A stretch of 64,000 bases of DNA from an uncultured Bacteroidales bacterium (GTDB taxonomy: Bacteria > Bacteroidota > Bacteroidia > Bacteroidales > FEN-979): the NCBI GenBank assembly GCA_903887775.1, contig CAISRB010000011.1, positions 62,001 to 126,000 of the forward strand, read 5' to 3'. The notes under the pieces are model-generated. The model did not search any database and had not been told where the DNA came from. It worked only from the letters and a program-made list of their open reading frames with translations. A program made the translations under genes and the position numbers. Below are positions 18,062 to 28,700 of this stretch, in pieces (the first letter of the stretch is position 1; the number at the start of each line of letters is the position of its first letter).

Positions 18062-19270
18062 ATGACCGACAACAAAGTACTTCCCATAACCAATGATGTT
18101 TCCTGGATCGGAGTTCTCGACCGCGACATTGTTACTTTTGACGTGGTAATGGAAACAAGGTTCGGCACTACATACAATTCCTATTTTATTAATGCCGGTA
18201 AAAAAGTTGTAATCGAAACGGTCAAAGAATGTTTCTGGGAGGTTTATCTTAAGAAACTGACATCCCTGGTGGACCCTTCGGAGATCGATTATATCGTAAT
18301 GGATCATACGGAACCCGATCATTCGGGATGCCTGGCCAGGCTCCTTAAGATCGCACCAAATGCCAGGGTTGTCGGCAGCGGTAATGCAATAAGGTACCTG
18401 AAAGACCTGCTTGGTTTTGAATTCCCGAACCTGGTAGTGAAAGACGGCCATACACTCGACCTTGGCAACAAAACGCTGAAATTTATCGGCGCTGCCAATC
18501 TCCACTGGCCTGATTCAATGATGACATACCTGCCGGAGGAGAAACTTCTTTTCACCTGTGATATTTTCGGAGAACATTTTTGCAATGAAGGTATGTTTGA
18601 CGATGCGGTCCCGGATTTCAGCGATGCCTTCCGCTATTATTTTGATGTAATCATGAAACCATACAGCAGGTTCATGCTGCAGGCCATTGAGCGCATCCGC
18701 CCACTCGACATCAGCATGATCGCTCCGGGTCATGGCATGATCCTCAGAAAAGACTGGAAGAAATGGGTTGACCTGACAGTGAAATACAGTGAGGAATATC
18801 TTCAGAACCCCGTCCGGAACAAAGTATTTGTTGGTTATGTTTCAGCCTACCACAATACAGGGGCGATTGCCGGGAAGATAGCGGAAGGGATACGTTCCTC
18901 GGGAGAAATCGATGTCGATTTATGTGATATTGAGAAAATGAATATTGCGGAGGTTGAACAGAAGCTGATACAGAGTTCGGGTATCGTCCTGGGCTGCCCG
19001 ACTTTCAGCCAGAACATCCTGCTCCCGGTATACCAGGTTTTTGCTGCCATCAATCCTATACGGGACCGGGGAAAACTTGCCGCCGTGTTTGGGTCTTACG
19101 GTTGGAGCGGGGAAGGGGCGAAGATCATGACGTCTGTACTTGCAAACCTCAAACTGAATGTTATGGATGAGGGGCTGATGATCAAATTCACTCCCCATGC
19201 CGGGACCCTTCAGAAATGTTTTGATTATGGAAAGTCATATGGTGAAACCTTCCTTCGGAAAGAGAAATAG
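18062..19270 (+). CDS. A-type flavoprotein (flavodiiron protein)
   Basis: Cytoplasmic enzyme that reduces O2 to water or NO to N2O using a di-iron site and FMN. The 402-residue protein has the metallo-beta-lactamase-like domain with all di-iron ligands in the expected spacing: His82-x-Glu84-x-Asp86-His87 (HTEPDHSG), His148 (LHWPDS), Asp167 (TCDIFGEH) and His224 (PGHGMIL). A flavodoxin domain starts near residue 258 (VFVGYVSAYHNTG) and contains GCPTFSQN and FGSYGWSGEG. No rubredoxin domain is attached, so this is the simple class A form. It implies protection against oxygen or NO in an organism living at low oxygen. Confidence 0.95.
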   Translation: MTDNKVLPITNDVSWIGVLDRDIVTFDVVMETRFGTTYNSYFINAGKKVVIETVKECFWEVYLKKLTSLVDPSEIDYIVMDHTEPDHSGCLARLLKIAPNARVVGSGNAIRYLKDLLGFEFPNLVVKDGHTLDLGNKTLKFIGAANLHWPDSMMTYLPEEKLLFTCDIFGEHFCNEGMFDDAVPDFSDAFRYYFDVIMKPYSRFMLQAIERIRPLDISMIAPGHGMILRKDWKKWVDLTVKYSEEYLQNPVRNKVFVGYVSAYHNTGAIAGKIAEGIRSSGEIDVDLCDIEKMNIAEVEQKLIQSSGIVLGCPTFSQNILLPVYQVFAAINPIRDRGKLAAVFGSYGWSGEGAKIMTSVLANLKLNVMDEGLMIKFTPHAGTLQKCFDYGKSYGETFLRKEK

Positions 19271-19327
19271 AAAACCACTGAATTACTTTTTCGGTATAAT
19301 ATTTGTGGGAATGAGTAGTTTTGTATT

Positions 19328-20170
19328 ATGATGATTCTGACGAAAAGCCGGATACTTATACTCGGGCTCAGCCTTTTCTTCCTTTTTTCCTGTTTGCCGG
19401 AACAAAAGCTTGCTCAGACTTTTGTAAAAAGCGGGCCAAAAGTAAGGCTCATGATAAACCCTCCGGATTACGTTTACAAATTTAATCACAAGGGTGAGGC
19501 AATCGATGGCTTTGCCAGTATGACTGACAAGCAGCAGGATTCCGCGCTTTTTTACAGCAGCCTTTTTATTCAAAGGATCAACGATTCGGCTTTCCTGGAG
19601 AATTATATAAACGGGTTTATTACGGAACTGCGAAATTCCAATTTTGATGTATACCTGCCCGACCAGATGGATGCTTTCCTCACCGACCAGACCCAGGCAT
19701 ACGTTGTAACGATTGCCCAGATCCAGCTTGATGAATATACTTATCCAATGGAAGACAAGGAGCCGATCAACGATACCGTTTATTATAAAAAAATCGACCT
19801 GAATGCGATGGATTTCAGCGTATGGGTTGAATTAACCAAATCCAATGCAGCAAAGCCAAGAAAGACGACATTATACGATTCACAATCGGCGTACGATAAT
19901 TTCGAAGGGAGTTTTATTGTCGACCCCTGGACAAACAAGGTGAGGTACAAGTATCACCTGGATACACTTTCCCTCGTTGACCTGTATGATATGTCCAGGT
20001 ACCTGGGTAACAAACATGGGGATTATCTCTTTGATTTTTTTATGAACCAATGGGTTGCTTTCAATATGCCCGAGAACCAGTACAGTATGTACTATTACCA
20101 CTATAACCGAAAGCGTAATTTACTTGAAGTCGCCGAAGATGACTGGTTTGAGGTACTTCCTGACAAATGA
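19328..20170 (+). CDS. lipoprotein of unknown function
   Basis: I do not recognise this 280-residue protein. It starts with a lipoprotein signal (LFLFSC, Cys 22) and the mature part opens with a motif VRLMINPPDYVYKFNHKG. The middle region SNFDVYLPDQMDAFL and YVVTIAQIQLDEYTYP looks like a mixed alpha/beta domain, and the C-terminal part is rich in Tyr and acidic residues (PENQYSMYYYHYNRKRN). It follows the flavodiiron gene after 57 bases and its stop codon directly abuts the stop codon of tsaD on the other strand. Outer or inner membrane location cannot be decided from sequence alone. Confidence 0.75.
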   Translation: MMILTKSRILILGLSLFFLFSCLPEQKLAQTFVKSGPKVRLMINPPDYVYKFNHKGEAIDGFASMTDKQQDSALFYSSLFIQRINDSAFLENYINGFITELRNSNFDVYLPDQMDAFLTDQTQAYVVTIAQIQLDEYTYPMEDKEPINDTVYYKKIDLNAMDFSVWVELTKSNAAKPRKTTLYDSQSAYDNFEGSFIVDPWTNKVRYKYHLDTLSLVDLYDMSRYLGNKHGDYLFDFFMNQWVAFNMPENQYSMYYYHYNRKRNLLEVAEDDWFEVLPDK

Positions 20171-21190
20171 TCAGAACCTGCTCCTTGCATAGGGGGCATC
20201 GGACTGAAGGGCAAAATTCTTTTTCAGATATTTAAAATACCCTGTAACAGCGATCATTGCTGCATTATCTGTGGTATATGACAGAGGCGGGATGAAAACA
20301 TTCCAGCCATTTTTGTCTTTCATGGCATTGAGGGAGGAACGCAGGCCTGAATTTGCTGAAACACCTCCGGCTATCGCGATCTCGCGAATCCCTGTTTCAA
20401 AAGCAGCTTTCTCAAGTTTGGCCAGCAGGATATCGATGATCGTTTTCTGAACGGAGGCGCAAAGATCAGCCTTGTTCTGCTCAATAAAGTCTTTATTCTC
20501 TTTTATCCTGTCTCTGAGGAAGTATAATATTGAAGTTTTAAGCCCGCTGAAACTGAAATTCAGTGCAGGTATATTAGGTTTTGCAAAGGAAAACCGGCCA
20601 GGGTCTCCTTCCCGGGCAAGCTTATCAATAAAAGGACCTCCGGGATATGGAAGTCCCATGATCTTTGCTGCTTTATCAAAGGTTTCGCCGGCTGCGTCAT
20701 CGATAGTCTGTCCGATAATATGCATATTGAAATGATCCTTCACGATCACAATTTGTGTATGACCTCCGGAAACGGTAAGACAAAGAAATGGAAATGAAGG
20801 CACCGGATTGGACTTTTCAGCGTTATGTATAAAGTGAGCCAGGATATGGGCCTGCAGGTGGTCGACTTCGATAAGGGGGATGTTAAGGCCCAGAGCGAAT
20901 GCTTTCGAAAATGATGCGCCTACAAGAAGCGAACCCAGAAGCCCCGGACCCCGTGTATAAGCTACTGCAGCAAGCTGATTTTTATTTATATTTGCTTTTT
21001 GCAGTGCGGCATGGATCACAGGTATGATGTTCTGCTGATGGGCACGCGATGCAAGCTCGGGAACCACACCCCCGAAAGAGGAATGGATATCCTGGTTCGC
21101 TGCGACATTCGACAAAATCACGTCATCAGCGATCACGGCTGCAGCAGTGTCATCACAGGAAGATTCAATACCAAGAATGTATAGAGGCAT
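20171..21190 (-). CDS. tsaD: tRNA threonylcarbamoyladenosine transferase TsaD
   Basis: Transfers the threonylcarbamoyl group to A37 of ANN-decoding tRNAs, with TsaB and TsaE. The 339-residue protein has the ASKHA fold motifs ILGIESSCDDTAAAV at the N-terminus, SRAHQQNI, VDHLQAHILAHF with the metal-binding His-x3-His, LCLTVSGGHTQI, and AIAGGVSANSGLR near the C-terminus. Length is normal. It diverges from the TamB gene, whose start lies only 12 bases from this ATG, and it ends stop-to-stop with the lipoprotein gene on its left, with no base between. Confidence 0.97.
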   Translation of the reverse strand: MPLYILGIESSCDDTAAAVIADDVILSNVAANQDIHSSFGGVVPELASRAHQQNIIPVIHAALQKANINKNQLAAVAYTRGPGLLGSLLVGASFSKAFALGLNIPLIEVDHLQAHILAHFIHNAEKSNPVPSFPFLCLTVSGGHTQIVIVKDHFNMHIIGQTIDDAAGETFDKAAKIMGLPYPGGPFIDKLAREGDPGRFSFAKPNIPALNFSFSGLKTSILYFLRDRIKENKDFIEQNKADLCASVQKTIIDILLAKLEKAAFETGIREIAIAGGVSANSGLRSSLNAMKDKNGWNVFIPPLSYTTDNAAMIAVTGYFKYLKKNFALQSDAPYARSRF

Positions 21191-21202
21191 GTTGAAGTTT
21201 CA

Positions 21203-24200
21203 TTGTCCGGCTCCGCACCGGCTAAGCGGTACAGGATCAAATGTAATAAACAAAGCAAAAGTACCATAAAAACCCTGATCAAAATACTCGTTTATACCTG
21301 CGTGATCATTTTATCAATTGCTTTCACGCTATGGTCGGTGGTTCGCAGCCCGGGAGTCCAGACCCTGGGAGTCAGGATTGTTGCAGCATACTTCTCAAAG
21401 GCCTGGAAGACCGAAGTGAGGATACAAAGTTTCAGTCTGAATCCTTGGGACGGGCTGGTCATCAATGAGATCAGCCTGAAAGACCGGAAGGGGGATTACC
21501 TTTTCAAAGCAAAAGAACTGTCGGTGCGCCCCGGCCTGGTCAATTTAAAAAAACACAGGATAAATCTTGAAAAAATCTTCATCGACCACGGTATTGTACA
21601 ATTGCTGACACATAAAGGGGACTCTTCCCTTAATCTTCAGTTTATCATTGATTATTTTGCATCTAAAGACACAACACGAAAAACCGATACTTTAAAAGGA
21701 CCGGTCTGGAACATAACCTTCTCGAACATCATTCTGCATTCCACGAGGTTTCATCTGGAAGATGAGAACACTCCCAGGGAACCGGTGGGCATGGATTACT
21801 CCAATATCGATGTGAATGACATTAACCTTCATCTGACCGACCTCCGTTTTGATGCAGACACAATTCGTACTAATATCCTTGACCTTTCGGCAACCGAACG
21901 TTGCGGCTTCCATGTCAAACGCCTAAGCGGGGAGTTTCACGTAAGCCCCGGCTTTTTAAAGGCCAATAATCTGAAAGTTCTTACTGATTACTCTGATATT
22001 TCCCTCAGCTTTGCATTTCTTTATCCATCCTGGAGCGCCTATAATGATTTTCTGAATGCAGTCAGGATCAAAGCAGATATTGCACCATCCTACCTCAACC
22101 TGGAGGATATAGGCTTTTTCGCGCCGGATATCAGGAGGATGAAGGACCAGTTCCGCTTTGAAGGCAAGATAGATGGAACGGTGAGTAATTTCAGGGCAAG
22201 GGATTTCAGGGTTGCATATGGCATAAATACCTATTTCTGGGGCAATATCAGGGCATTCGGCCTGCCTGATGTAAAGGAAACATTTGTTGATGTAGCCGTG
22301 AAAACTATGACCACCAACAAGAAGGATATTGAATCATTTCTGCTTCCGGGGGAAGGAGACAGTATTGTATTGCCTCACATGCTTGCAAATCTGGGAGTCC
22401 TCAGTTTTACCGGGAATTTTACAGGATATTACAACGATTTTGTTTCCAATGCCCTTTTTCGTACAAACCTGGGTAATGTCAGAACTGACCTGGTGATGCA
22501 TCGGATTCATGACGAGTATAAACTGGGGTACCATGGCCAGCTTGATGTCAGCGGATTTAACATTGGGAAACTGACCGATGACACTGCGTATTTAGGTGTT
22601 ACCACTTTCAGGGGCGAGATTAGCGGCAAAGGCCTGAGTTCTGCCAATGCAGATGTCGAAATAAACATTCACGTTGATTCAACGAAGCTGTTAAAATACA
22701 ACTACCACAAGCTGGATATCAGGGGTTTATTGTTTAATAAACGTTTTACGGGTTACCTGGATGTTGCCGACACAAACCTTGCCCTTGGTTTTAGCGGTAC
22801 CATGAATTTTTCAGATTCCATACCCGGTTTCGATTTCAGATCGGAAATTCGTCATGCCCATCTTTTCAATCTTGGTTTCATGCACCGCGACAGCATCGAG
22901 ACCATTTCCACGACGATCAGTGCAAACTTCACAGGAAAAAGTCTGGACAATATTGACGGAAAAATCGGGCTCGAAAATACGAATTATGTTGAGGGCAGGA
23001 AATCCATTCACATGAAGAACCTTCTTCTGGACAACGATATTGATGAAAAAGGGAATAAATCGTATCATCTTAAATCTGATTTCGTGGATGCAGATATCAG
23101 CGGTCACTTCAGTTTCAGGCAGGTTGTCCCTTCCCTCTACACCTTCATTAAAAATTACCTGGCTTCCTTTTATCTCAAAGATTCGGTGAAAGTTGAAGCC
23201 CTCGTTACCTCCGGCCAGGTTTTGAAATGCAATGTGAGATTCAAAAACACCGAACAACTCACAAACATCTTTATTCCGTTCCTGAAAGTTTCCGATAAGT
23301 CATTCATTGAAGGTTCTTATAATGAGCCTAAAGGCCTTTTGTCTTTTCGGGCTGGTGCTCCCTACCTGGATGTCTCAGGGATCTTTATTCCAAACTGGCA
23401 TCTCGAAGCTCAAACCAGTACAAATGAATTATCGTTGAATACAGGCTCTGATGAAGTTTATTTTAAAAAAGCAAAGAAAAATGACAGTATTGAAATTAAA
23501 CTTGACACATTCAGTCTGATCTCACACATACGTCACGACAGCATTCTTTATGCCTTTACCTGGACTGATGCCGGGAGGCTGAGCGGCTTTGACGGATTTG
23601 TAAGTTTCCTTAACAACCCGAAAACCGAAATCAAAATCACGAATATGGGCGTTTTGCTAAACGGAAGGGAATGGACTGTCGACAGTAAGAATTATATTAC
23701 AATAGACACCAATTTAATTGATATAAGACGTTTGTTTTTTTCCGGAAGTGACCAGTTCCTGCAAGCTGAAGGTAAAATTTCGGGACGGCCCCAGGATACA
23801 CTCACGCTGGCTTTTAACAAGGTGGACATATCCTCCTTTGACAGGCTTACCGGAAGCACGGCCATTGATCTGGAAGGAATGCTAAGCGGGCAGGTGAAAC
23901 TTATGAATGTATACAAGGGTATCAGGATTTTGTCGGATCTGAGGCTCGATCAGTTTAAATTCAATAAGGAACTTCTTGGCGATGCCATCTTAAATGTCAA
24001 TTATATCAAAGCAGATGAGAGGTTTGATGTAAAGTCCCGCATTGAGTTTACAGGCAAGGCCGGAAAAACTGTACCCTTCGATCTGAGCGGAAGCCTTTAC
24101 GCAGAAAAAGAACCCCGCCTGGATTTCAATCTTGGCCTGGAAAACCTGAACCTGAAAATGCTTCAGCCCTTTGTCTCAAGCTTTATGTCGGGTGTTAACG

Positions 24201-25717
24201 GCTCAGTATCGGGGCATGCATCCATTAAAGGTACTTTGGATAAGCCCCGTATTTCGGGAGATCTGAGACTGAATCACACAGTGTTCAAAATTACTTACCT
24301 GAACGTGTTGTACTCACTGACGGATGTTGTTCGCATTGATTCCAATGCCTTTGTCTTTAACAAGATGGAGATATCCGATTCCCTGGGGAACAAGGGAACG
24401 CTGAACGGACGTATCAGCCATGATCACTTCAAAGATATACGGCTTGATCTGAATGTTGACCTGAACAACTTTTCGGCTTTCAACAACACCTATTCCCAGA
24501 ACTCCGTTTTTTATGGTAAAGCCAGGGGTACAGGCTCAGTTCATGTTTTTGGCCCACTTGACAACATCACTATTGCCGTCAAGGCACAGACCGGAAAAAA
24601 CACCAATGTAGCTATTCCTATAAACCTTACGGCAAGCGTTAGTCAGAATGACTTCATTAGATTCGTGAATAAAAATGATACAATATCATCAAAACAGAAA
24701 GCCCAAAAGGATCAGACCAACCTGACTCTCAACATAGCCCTGAAGGCAAATCCGGATGCCCTCGTGGAGGTTTTCCTGCCTGATCAACTGGGTAACCTGA
24801 AAGCCCAGGGCACTGGAAACATTGTCATGGGAATGACCCCGACAACACCATTCAGCATGAAGGGGACCTATTCTATCACGAAGGGATCATTCGTTTTCCA
24901 GATCAAGAACCTGTTAAGGCTGCCGATGAGTATCACTGAGGGGAGCAGGATCACCTGGTCGGGTGACCCTGCTGATGCAATTCTCAGTGTAAGTGCAATT
25001 TACCGTACGAAGACAACACTTGCAGGCCTTACTTCCTACGCCGAAGATGCACAGAGTCGCTTCCCGGTTGAAGTCATTTTCCATTTGGGCGGCAAGCTGC
25101 AAAACCCCGATATTAAATTCAGCATGAACCTTCCGGATGTGGAAGAAAACATCAAGGCACAGGTATACAGGTCAATCGACACCACCAATGTATCAGAAAT
25201 GAACCAGCAAATGATTTACCTCCTGGTCATGAACTCCTTTAAACCTGTAGTTTCTTCAACCGGGTCGACGATCAATGTAGGGGCAACATCGGCTTCACTG
25301 GTGACAAACCAGATCAACTCATGGCTTTCAGGAGCATCGAGGAATGTCAACGTGGGGGTCAACTACCGTCCCGCATCTTCCACCGATATTCAGTCATGGG
25401 ACGTTTCGATGTCGACCCAGCTGCTTAACGACAGGCTGCTGATCGACGGGACATTCGGGATGAACAACTACAAAGGCTCATACCAGCAGGCCAACCAGAT
25501 AGTGGGAGATATCAATATTGAATACCTGCTTACACAGAACAAGAGGTGGAGAGTGCGTGCCTTCAACCGCACCAACAATATGAACCTGCTGAATAACTAT
25601 GCGCCTTATACCCAGGGGGTAGGGATTAAATACCAGCGTGATTTCTATACTTTCGGTGAATTGTTTCACGGGAAAAAATGGGCTGAACAACAGGCTAAGA
25701 AAGCGAATAAAAAATAA
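21203..25717 (+). CDS. tamB: TamB-like translocation/assembly module protein (DUF490)
   Basis: Large inner-membrane-anchored periplasmic protein of the AsmA/TamB class, implicated in outer membrane protein insertion or phospholipid transport. About 1504 residues: one N-terminal membrane segment (ILVYTCVIILSIAFTLWSVV), an AsmA-like start (VRIQSFSLNPWDGLVINEISL), a long beta-rich repeat region, and the DUF490 C-terminal domain (GTGNIVMGMTP, GTYSITKGSFVFQIKNLL, ILSVSAIYRTKTTL, SFKPVVSSTG). No ATG exists in frame before the membrane segment; TTG at 21203 is the only usual start codon after the in-frame stop at 21182. Its stop overlaps the start of the next gene (TAATG), so the two are translationally linked. 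Confidence 0.88.
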   Translation: MSGSAPAKRYRIKCNKQSKSTIKTLIKILVYTCVIILSIAFTLWSVVRSPGVQTLGVRIVAAYFSKAWKTEVRIQSFSLNPWDGLVINEISLKDRKGDYLFKAKELSVRPGLVNLKKHRINLEKIFIDHGIVQLLTHKGDSSLNLQFIIDYFASKDTTRKTDTLKGPVWNITFSNIILHSTRFHLEDENTPREPVGMDYSNIDVNDINLHLTDLRFDADTIRTNILDLSATERCGFHVKRLSGEFHVSPGFLKANNLKVLTDYSDISLSFAFLYPSWSAYNDFLNAVRIKADIAPSYLNLEDIGFFAPDIRRMKDQFRFEGKIDGTVSNFRARDFRVAYGINTYFWGNIRAFGLPDVKETFVDVAVKTMTTNKKDIESFLLPGEGDSIVLPHMLANLGVLSFTGNFTGYYNDFVSNALFRTNLGNVRTDLVMHRIHDEYKLGYHGQLDVSGFNIGKLTDDTAYLGVTTFRGEISGKGLSSANADVEINIHVDSTKLLKYNYHKLDIRGLLFNKRFTGYLDVADTNLALGFSGTMNFSDSIPGFDFRSEIRHAHLFNLGFMHRDSIETISTTISANFTGKSLDNIDGKIGLENTNYVEGRKSIHMKNLLLDNDIDEKGNKSYHLKSDFVDADISGHFSFRQVVPSLYTFIKNYLASFYLKDSVKVEALVTSGQVLKCNVRFKNTEQLTNIFIPFLKVSDKSFIEGSYNEPKGLLSFRAGAPYLDVSGIFIPNWHLEAQTSTNELSLNTGSDEVYFKKAKKNDSIEIKLDTFSLISHIRHDSILYAFTWTDAGRLSGFDGFVSFLNNPKTEIKITNMGVLLNGREWTVDSKNYITIDTNLIDIRRLFFSGSDQFLQAEGKISGRPQDTLTLAFNKVDISSFDRLTGSTAIDLEGMLSGQVKLMNVYKGIRILSDLRLDQFKFNKELLGDAILNVNYIKADERFDVKSRIEFTGKAGKTVPFDLSGSLYAEKEPRLDFNLGLENLNLKMLQPFVSSFMSGVNGSVSGHASIKGTLDKPRISGDLRLNHTVFKITYLNVLYSLTDVVRIDSNAFVFNKMEISDSLGNKGTLNGRISHDHFKDIRLDLNVDLNNFSAFNNTYSQNSVFYGKARGTGSVHVFGPLDNITIAVKAQTGKNTNVAIPINLTASVSQNDFIRFVNKNDTISSKQKAQKDQTNLTLNIALKANPDALVEVFLPDQLGNLKAQGTGNIVMGMTPTTPFSMKGTYSITKGSFVFQIKNLLRLPMSITEGSRITWSGDPADAILSVSAIYRTKTTLAGLTSYAEDAQSRFPVEVIFHLGGKLQNPDIKFSMNLPDVEENIKAQVYRSIDTTNVSEMNQQMIYLLVMNSFKPVVSSTGSTINVGATSASLVTNQINSWLSGASRNVNVGVNYRPASSTDIQSWDVSMSTQLLNDRLLIDGTFGMNNYKGSYQQANQIVGDINIEYLLTQNKRWRVRAFNRTNNMNLLNNYAPYTQGVGIKYQRDFYTFGELFHGKKWAEQQAKKANKK

Positions 25718-28700
25718 TGTCGTTTACCGTATACAGAAGCTCGGCCGGATCAGGCAAGACCTATACGCTTGTAAGGGAATACCTGAATATTATTTTACGC
25801 GACACCGACAGCTTCAGGAATATCCTGGCGGTTACATTCACGAATAAAGCCGCGGGAGAAATGAAGCGAAGGCTACTTGGCTGTCTTGAGGAACTTTCGG
25901 GACCTCAGTCAGGAAAAGGCAAAGCAACCAGAACACTGCTTCCCTCACTTGTTGAAGATACGGGTCTGAGTGAAGCGGAGATCAGCCGGAACGCAGGGGA
26001 AGCGCTGAAGAAAATCCTTCACCGTTATTCTGATTTTGCGATAGGAACAATCGACAGCTTCTCGCACCGGATAATTCGCGCTTTTGCACATGATTTCGGA
26101 TTACCCGTGAATTTTAAAGTTGAACTGGATGCCGATGAACTTATAGAAACCACAGTCGACCTCCTTCTCGACAAAGCCGGGGATGATGAGCAACTGACCA
26201 CCCTGCTCGTGAATTTTCTTGAAAACAATCTTGAAAACGATAAAAGCTGGGCTATTGATAAATCCCTGATCGAATTCTCGAGGCTGCTGCTTGATGAAGA
26301 AAGCCAGGATCAGCTGCCGAAAATGCGCAGCCTGAGCATTGAAGACTTCAGGCTCGTGGCAAATTTCCTGAGAAAAAAGACAAAAGAGTTCGAGAATTCA
26401 TTGAAGGAGGAAGCAAGCCTGTCCTCAAAAGCTATTTGCGATGCAGGCCTTGAACACGATGCCTTTGCATACGGCAAGTCAGGGATTTCCTGGTATTTTG
26501 AACAGATTGCAGCCGGAAGGCTTGATAAACCGGTCCCGGGTTCCAGGGTGATTTCCACGGTTGAAAAAGACAGTTGGAGCAGCGGTAAAGCCACATCAGC
26601 CGACAAAGAAAAGATTGAGAATTTAAAACCCCTGCTTCTTGACAGTTTTCAGAGGATACAGACACTGATCGGAACATCTTTCGCCGGGTATAAGCTGTAT
26701 AAAATTCTTATTAAATCAGTCTATCCTCTCGCTGTGCTTAGCAGCATCGACCGCATACTGCAGGATTTTAAGAAGCAGAACAACCTTATTCATATTTCCG
26801 AATTCAACAGCCGTATAGCGAAAATTGTACTGGGTGAGCCCGTACCTTTTATCTACGAACGGATAGGTGAGAAATACCGTCACATTCTTATCGATGAGTT
26901 CCAGGATACTTCGGCCCTGCAATGGCAGAATTTCGTCCCTCTTATCGAAAACTCACTGGCATCGGGTTATTTCAACCTCGTAGTGGGTGACGGCAAGCAG
27001 GCGATATACCGATGGAGGAACGGGGATGTAGAGCAGTTCACAAACCTTCCTGCTCTGAAGGGCAGCGAAATTAACCTCTTGCTCAGGGAAAGACAGGAGT
27101 CCCTTGACAGGAATTTTACTGAGCTGTCGCTGGATAAAAATTTCCGTTCAGGCCAGGAGATCGTAAATTTTAACAATGGTTTTTTCGGCTTTGTAAGCGG
27201 TTTTCTTGATGAACCCCGTAAAAAAGTTTACCGGCAATTATTTCAGCATGCCGATCTTGCGAAAGAAGGAGGATATATAAATATTTCCTTTACCGGTAAA
27301 GGAGAGGATGAGGAACCTGTTCAGGAAGTGATGCTTCAAAAAGTTCACGGGATTATTGCTGGATGCCGTAATGAGGGTTACGGCTTTAAAGACATTGCCA
27401 TACTATGCCGGGCGAACAGGGAAGCCTCGATGGTTGCTCAGATGCTGATCGAAAACAGCATTCCGGTCGTTTCGGGTGAATCGCTGCTGCTGAATTACTC
27501 TCCCCTGGTAAGAATGCTGACAGGCCTGGTAAGATACATCTTTGGCCCTATAAACCCCGTGATCGAGGCAGAGACTCTGAACCATTATTCAGAATTGTTC
27601 CCTGGCAAGAAGCCTTTTTACAAATCATGGCTGAATATGGATCAGGAGAAAAGAACGAAAACATTCGGGACTTTTCTCACTGAAAACTTAGGGGAAGAAG
27701 GTGTCGATCCATTGAAAACACTGCCTGTTTACGATCTTTTTATCAGGCTTGTAAGCAGCTTCTGCCCCTTAAAAGCCTCTGACCCGTATATCCAGTTTTT
27801 ACTGAATGCAGTCCACAAATTCAGTACCGACAATTCCTCTTCCGCACCGGATTTTATTGAATGGTGGGATGAACACTATGAAAAACTTTCAGTGGTCATG
27901 CCTTCGGGTTATGATGCGGTGCAGATAATGACAATACATAAAGCCAAGGGCCTCCAGTTTCCTGTTGTTATCTATCCTTTTGCAGGCGACAAACTGAAAA
28001 ATTCGAAAAAGTACCTCTGGGCCGATCTGGATCACAATGAAGTGCCCGGTCTGAACACTGCATTGCTTGCTTCTGAAAGTGATATTAAAGAAACGATTTT
28101 TGCAGAGAAATATGTGGAAGAACGTCAGAAATCCTTGCTCGACCTTATCAACCTTCTTTATGTTGTCATGACAAGGCCTGAGAAACAGTTATATCTTCTT
28201 CCCCCGTTTCCTCCCGTAAAAACCGGTGAACCTTCATCAGTGCCGGCTTTTATTAAATTGTGGCTACAGCATAAGGAACTATGGGATGATGACCGTTTTG
28301 ATTATGACTTTGGATTTCGACCTCAACCAAAACCCGGAATTGCTGAAGAATTAAATATCATGCCAATACCCGGGCTCAGGTATGCCAACTGGAGGGAAAA
28401 GATCAGGATACGTTCGCGGGCTCCCGAGATATGGAACCTTGACGATCCTGATAAAAACCGCCGTTTTGGAAATGTGCTTCATGCAATTTTGGCGGGCATT
28501 ACTCCCTTCAATAACGCAGATGCCATGATCCGGATCGTGCTGGATAACGGCATGCTTGACGGGGCCCTGGAAGATGAAGTCCGCAGTAAGATCCATAAAA
28601 TTATTAGTGATCCTGATCTTGCTTTTATTTTTGATGAAAAAGCCGATGTAAGACCTGAAGCGGAGATTCTGACTCCGGAAGGTCATACTTTGCGTCCCGA

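Noticed and set aside
22811-23257. 148-codon minus-strand frame inside tamB
   Set aside because: Antisense shadow of tamB with no recognised motif.
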